A DNA stretch of 32,036 nucleotides from an uncultured Oscillospiraceae bacterium (GTDB lineage: Bacteria > Bacillota > Clostridia > Oscillospirales > Ruminococcaceae): NCBI GenBank assembly GCA_910578755.1, contig CAJTSZ010000008.1, positions 1 to 32,036 on the forward strand, written 5' to 3'. This document shows positions 29,393-32,036 of the stretch, in pieces. The position numbers were made by a program, and so were the translations under genes. Under the pieces are notes generated by a model. It worked only from the letters and a program-made list of their open reading frames with translations, did not search any database and was not told where the DNA came from. How positions within the stretch are numbered: position 1 is the first letter of the stretch; every line of letters starts with the position of its first letter.

Positions 29393-32036
29393 ATGAAAAT
29401 TGCAGTGCAAAAATCACTATCGGCAATGCTGATTGCAGTTTTGCTTTTCCCCTTTTCTATTTGTGCTCTGGCTGCCCCCAAAGCGGATAACAATACTGTT
29501 GCTGAAACGGACATAAGCTATACCGACAGCCCATATTTTTTAGTGGGCAGCGGCGGACATTTGCAGGGCATGTATGTGGAAAGTGAGTATAATAAGGACT
29601 ATCCTGCTTTTTCCAACGCCACGGCTGCGGAACTGAATGCCCAGGCAGATGAGGTTCTTTCCTTTGCGGAAAAATATGGGTACGACAGTATTTTCTATTC
29701 TGCCGCGCCAGGGTTGTGCGCTATGTACCCTTCCCGTTACTTACCGGAAAGCCCTTTTTTTGTACAAGAGAAAAAGTGGTTTAATTTTTCCGACCCACTA
29801 AAGGTTTTGTGTGAAACTGCGGAAGCAAAGCGGCAAAAAGTCTGCGTTGTGTTGGACCCCTTTACCATTGGCAAGGACCTTTCCGCTTTGGAGGACAACC
29901 ACCCTGCAAAAGAACATTTGGACTGGGTGGTAAAAGCCGGCGACACCTATTACCTTGACCCTACCAACTTAGAGGTACAGCGGCTGGTGCGCAATATTGT
30001 AACAGAACTGGTAACAAAATATTCAGTTTCCGGCGTTATGCTGAAAAATATTGAACCCTCTGTCCTATCCAAAACTGCTGACGATTATTATGAAGCGGTA
30101 GAAGGCTTAATATACCAGTGCTATCGAGTAACAAAGCAGCAGGCCGCCCCAATTTATTTTGGAATATGCACCAAAAACACAACAGCGGACCCGCCAAAAA
30201 GCCAGGAGTTTATTTTAAACCTAGCGAAGGATTCTATTGACTTTATTATGCTGGAAATGGACGCTTCTGTTTCTTCCTCTCAAAACACGTACATGGATTA
30301 TCTTTCCCGCTGGCAAACTGCCTTGGAGGGCTGCCCTGCCCAGCTGTTTACAATGAACCTGGCAAATAAGCTGACAGCGCCAGTGACCGGTACCGTTTGC
30401 TTTGGAGACAGCATGGAAATCAATTATCAGCTTTACGCCAATGTACTCAATGGGATAAATGGCTCGGTAATTTATTCCTACCAGGATTTAAAGTTTAATT
30501 CCTACCCCCTTGCCAACGACCTTACTACCATCCCCAAAAGCCCAGGAAAAGGGGCAACCTTGCTGCAATACCCTGCGTCTTCTGGTATTTTTCTTTCTGA
30601 AAACGAATCCATTGTATTTACCCAGGAAAGCAGGTACTATGTTTCCGGCTTATGCGACCCCAGCCAGCCTTTAACTTTAAATGGGGAAACACTTCCAAAG
30701 GTTTCCCCTTATGGCGGTTTCGGTGTTATGCTTCCTGTACAAAAGGGAGTAAATACCTATTTATTTGAGCAGGAGAAATTCAGTAAAAAGTTGATTCTTG
30801 TTTCTTCTACCAATGCAAATGTGCAAACCAGTATCAGTGATATTCAGCCGGACAGTGTTTTTCCTAAAACAAACCAATCAGTAACAGTCGGCGAAACAAT
30901 TACCCTTTCCTGTGTAGCGCCCTATGGCGGCAGTGTAGAAGCCCGTTTTAATGGAACAACTTACCACATGTCCCCGCAGACCCTTCCGCTGGAGCAGCAA
31001 GTGCCAGGCACCCCTGTTACCTATTCTGTTACAGTACCTATTGAGCACCAAACCTCTACCCAAGTTACCAATTTGGGGAAGGTTTCTTATGTGCTTACTT
31101 ACCAGGACTTCACATCAAAATACCGTTCCTTGGGGGAATATTATGCTGTTGGCTCCAGCAGCCGGCTGGCGGTAGAAGTAAATGCTTCCCTTGGCCGCGT
31201 ATACCGCAGCAGCCAGGAACATCAGCTTATGGGGAACTTCCAGTACGGCACCCAGGACTTTGTCAGCAATATTGCAGGTGACTATTATCATCTTGCCTCT
31301 GGAGGGTATATCCATAAAAATGACGCATCTATTATAGAGGGTTTTATCGATATTGAAAAATCTGTACAAAATGTTGGAATACAGTCCACACCAAAAGGTG
31401 AAAATTTTATTTTTGTTGGCAGCAGCGGTGTTCCCTACTATACTTCTTACGACCCTGTATCCCACATTCTCACCCTTACTTTGCATAACCTTTCGGAAAT
31501 GCCCCGCAGTTTAGCCCACTTAAACAGCCAGCTTTTTCAAAAAATCAACGTAACCGCCAACACAGATAAAGGTATTATGACAATACAATTTATTATGAAG
31601 GATGGACAAGCCCTGTGGGGATACAATGTTTCCTTAAAGGATGGCAACTTAATTTTACAGTGTAAAGGAAAGCAAACGGTTTCCACTACAGAAGGAAAGC
31701 CCCTGGAAAACATCACTGTTGTTTTGGACCCAGCCCATGGCGGGCGGGACATTGGCGGGGTTGGCTTAATTGGTAACTTGGGGCCGTCGGAAAAAGACAT
31801 CAACCTCTCCTTGTCCTATATGTTAAGCAGGCGGCTGCAAAGCTTAGGTGCTACCGTGCATCTAACTCGTTCGGAGGATGTTTCCCTGCCAAGTGAGGAC
31901 CGTATTTTGTACAACGAATTTCAGGATGCGGACTTTTTTATCTCCCTGCAAACAGATGCAGTAACAAAAAAACAGGACGGTAACCGCTTTTATGGGTTGC
32001 AGGTTTATTATGATTCCGAATTTTCAACCTTACTTG
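29393..32036 (+). CDS. secreted glycoside-hydrolase-like/amidase_3 protein, partial at window end
   Basis: An open frame of 881 codons with no stop before the window end. A signal peptide (ending near CALAAP, about residue 28) is followed by a region like the GHL10 family of putative glycoside hydrolases (YDSIFYSAAPGLCAMYPSRY, then KVCVVLDPF; about residues 70-380). Next come an Ig-like segment (about 490-560) and a beta-rich part. A C-terminal amidase_3 domain starts near 774 (VVLDPAHGGRDIGG). Two zinc ligands are visible: His782 and Glu800 (PSEKDINLS). The second His position (normally SIHxN) is Gln853 in ISLQTDA. It probably acts on or binds peptidoglycan outside the cell. The end of the amidase domain is cut off. 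Confidence 0.8.
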   Translation, partial: MKIAVQKSLSAMLIAVLLFPFSICALAAPKADNNTVAETDISYTDSPYFLVGSGGHLQGMYVESEYNKDYPAFSNATAAELNAQADEVLSFAEKYGYDSIFYSAAPGLCAMYPSRYLPESPFFVQEKKWFNFSDPLKVLCETAEAKRQKVCVVLDPFTIGKDLSALEDNHPAKEHLDWVVKAGDTYYLDPTNLEVQRLVRNIVTELVTKYSVSGVMLKNIEPSVLSKTADDYYEAVEGLIYQCYRVTKQQAAPIYFGICTKNTTADPPKSQEFILNLAKDSIDFIMLEMDASVSSSQNTYMDYLSRWQTALEGCPAQLFTMNLANKLTAPVTGTVCFGDSMEINYQLYANVLNGINGSVIYSYQDLKFNSYPLANDLTTIPKSPGKGATLLQYPASSGIFLSENESIVFTQESRYYVSGLCDPSQPLTLNGETLPKVSPYGGFGVMLPVQKGVNTYLFEQEKFSKKLILVSSTNANVQTSISDIQPDSVFPKTNQSVTVGETITLSCVAPYGGSVEARFNGTTYHMSPQTLPLEQQVPGTPVTYSVTVPIEHQTSTQVTNLGKVSYVLTYQDFTSKYRSLGEYYAVGSSSRLAVEVNASLGRVYRSSQEHQLMGNFQYGTQDFVSNIAGDYYHLASGGYIHKNDASIIEGFIDIEKSVQNVGIQSTPKGENFIFVGSSGVPYYTSYDPVSHILTLTLHNLSEMPRSLAHLNSQLFQKINVTANTDKGIMTIQFIMKDGQALWGYNVSLKDGNLILQCKGKQTVSTTEGKPLENITVVLDPAHGGRDIGGVGLIGNLGPSEKDINLSLSYMLSRRLQSLGATVHLTRSEDVSLPSEDRILYNEFQDADFFISLQTDAVTKKQDGNRFYGLQVYYDSEFSTLL

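Overview
The window looks like a chromosomal core segment of an endospore-forming member of the Clostridia. It carries a complete spoIIIA operon, cwlD, yqfC-yqfD and ylbJ, strong AGGAGG ribosome binding sites, and gene orders typical of low-GC Gram-positives. An Oscillospiraceae/Ruminococcaceae-like gut anaerobe is my best guess, from the small Cys-rich proteins, the DUF6873 protein and the DUF3796 protein. The species cannot be named from sequence reading alone. No rRNA, tRNA, CRISPR array, insertion sequence or prophage was recognised.

Layout. 1-1140: a leftward pair made of a small XRE-type regulator and a DUF3796-like membrane protein, behind a promoter flanked by phased repeats. 1252-6209: spoIIIAA to spoIIIAH, the mother-cell channel complex, closed by a strong terminator. 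6275-9559: a leftward class I amidotransferase-like hydrolase, an orphan small gene, a possible gene remnant, an M42 aminopeptidase and a GNAT acetyltransferase. 9620-11783: cwlD behind a sigma-E-like promoter, then radA, with a small convergent Cys-rich gene. 12063-15059: a MacA/HlyD-like adaptor, a MacB/FtsX-like permease with no ATPase gene, and a DUF6873 protein. 15188-16925: a Xer-type recombinase and nth.

17083-27437 is almost entirely leftward. It holds an Imm1-like protein and a MATE transporter, then mutS2, recO, yqzL, era, dgkA, ybeY, phoH, yqfD and yqfC. This is the familiar Firmicutes yqfC-phoH-ybeY-dgkA-era-recO block without yqfF and cdd. About 600 bp packed with a dozen successive perfect hairpins lies between phoH and yqfD, which are normally close neighbours. 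27637-32036 runs rightward: ylbJ, a palindrome-containing noncoding stretch, a small Cys-rich protein, and a large secreted protein that runs off the window end. That protein has a glycoside-hydrolase-like N-terminus and an amidase_3 domain with an altered zinc ligand.

The strongest second-look signals are these. (1) The hairpin cluster at 25419-25917. (2) Two consecutive genes, phoH and ybeY, whose perfect Shine-Dalgarno sequences point at AUA codons with exactly 7-nt spacing. (3) Back-to-back sigma-E-like promoters between yqfC and ylbJ, plus a third at cwlD, all with 14-bp spacers. (4) Operator-like repeats spaced 21 and 42 bp over the XRE/DUF3796 promoter. (5) The degenerate amidase domain. 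(6) An efflux-type adaptor/permease pair lacking its ATPase.
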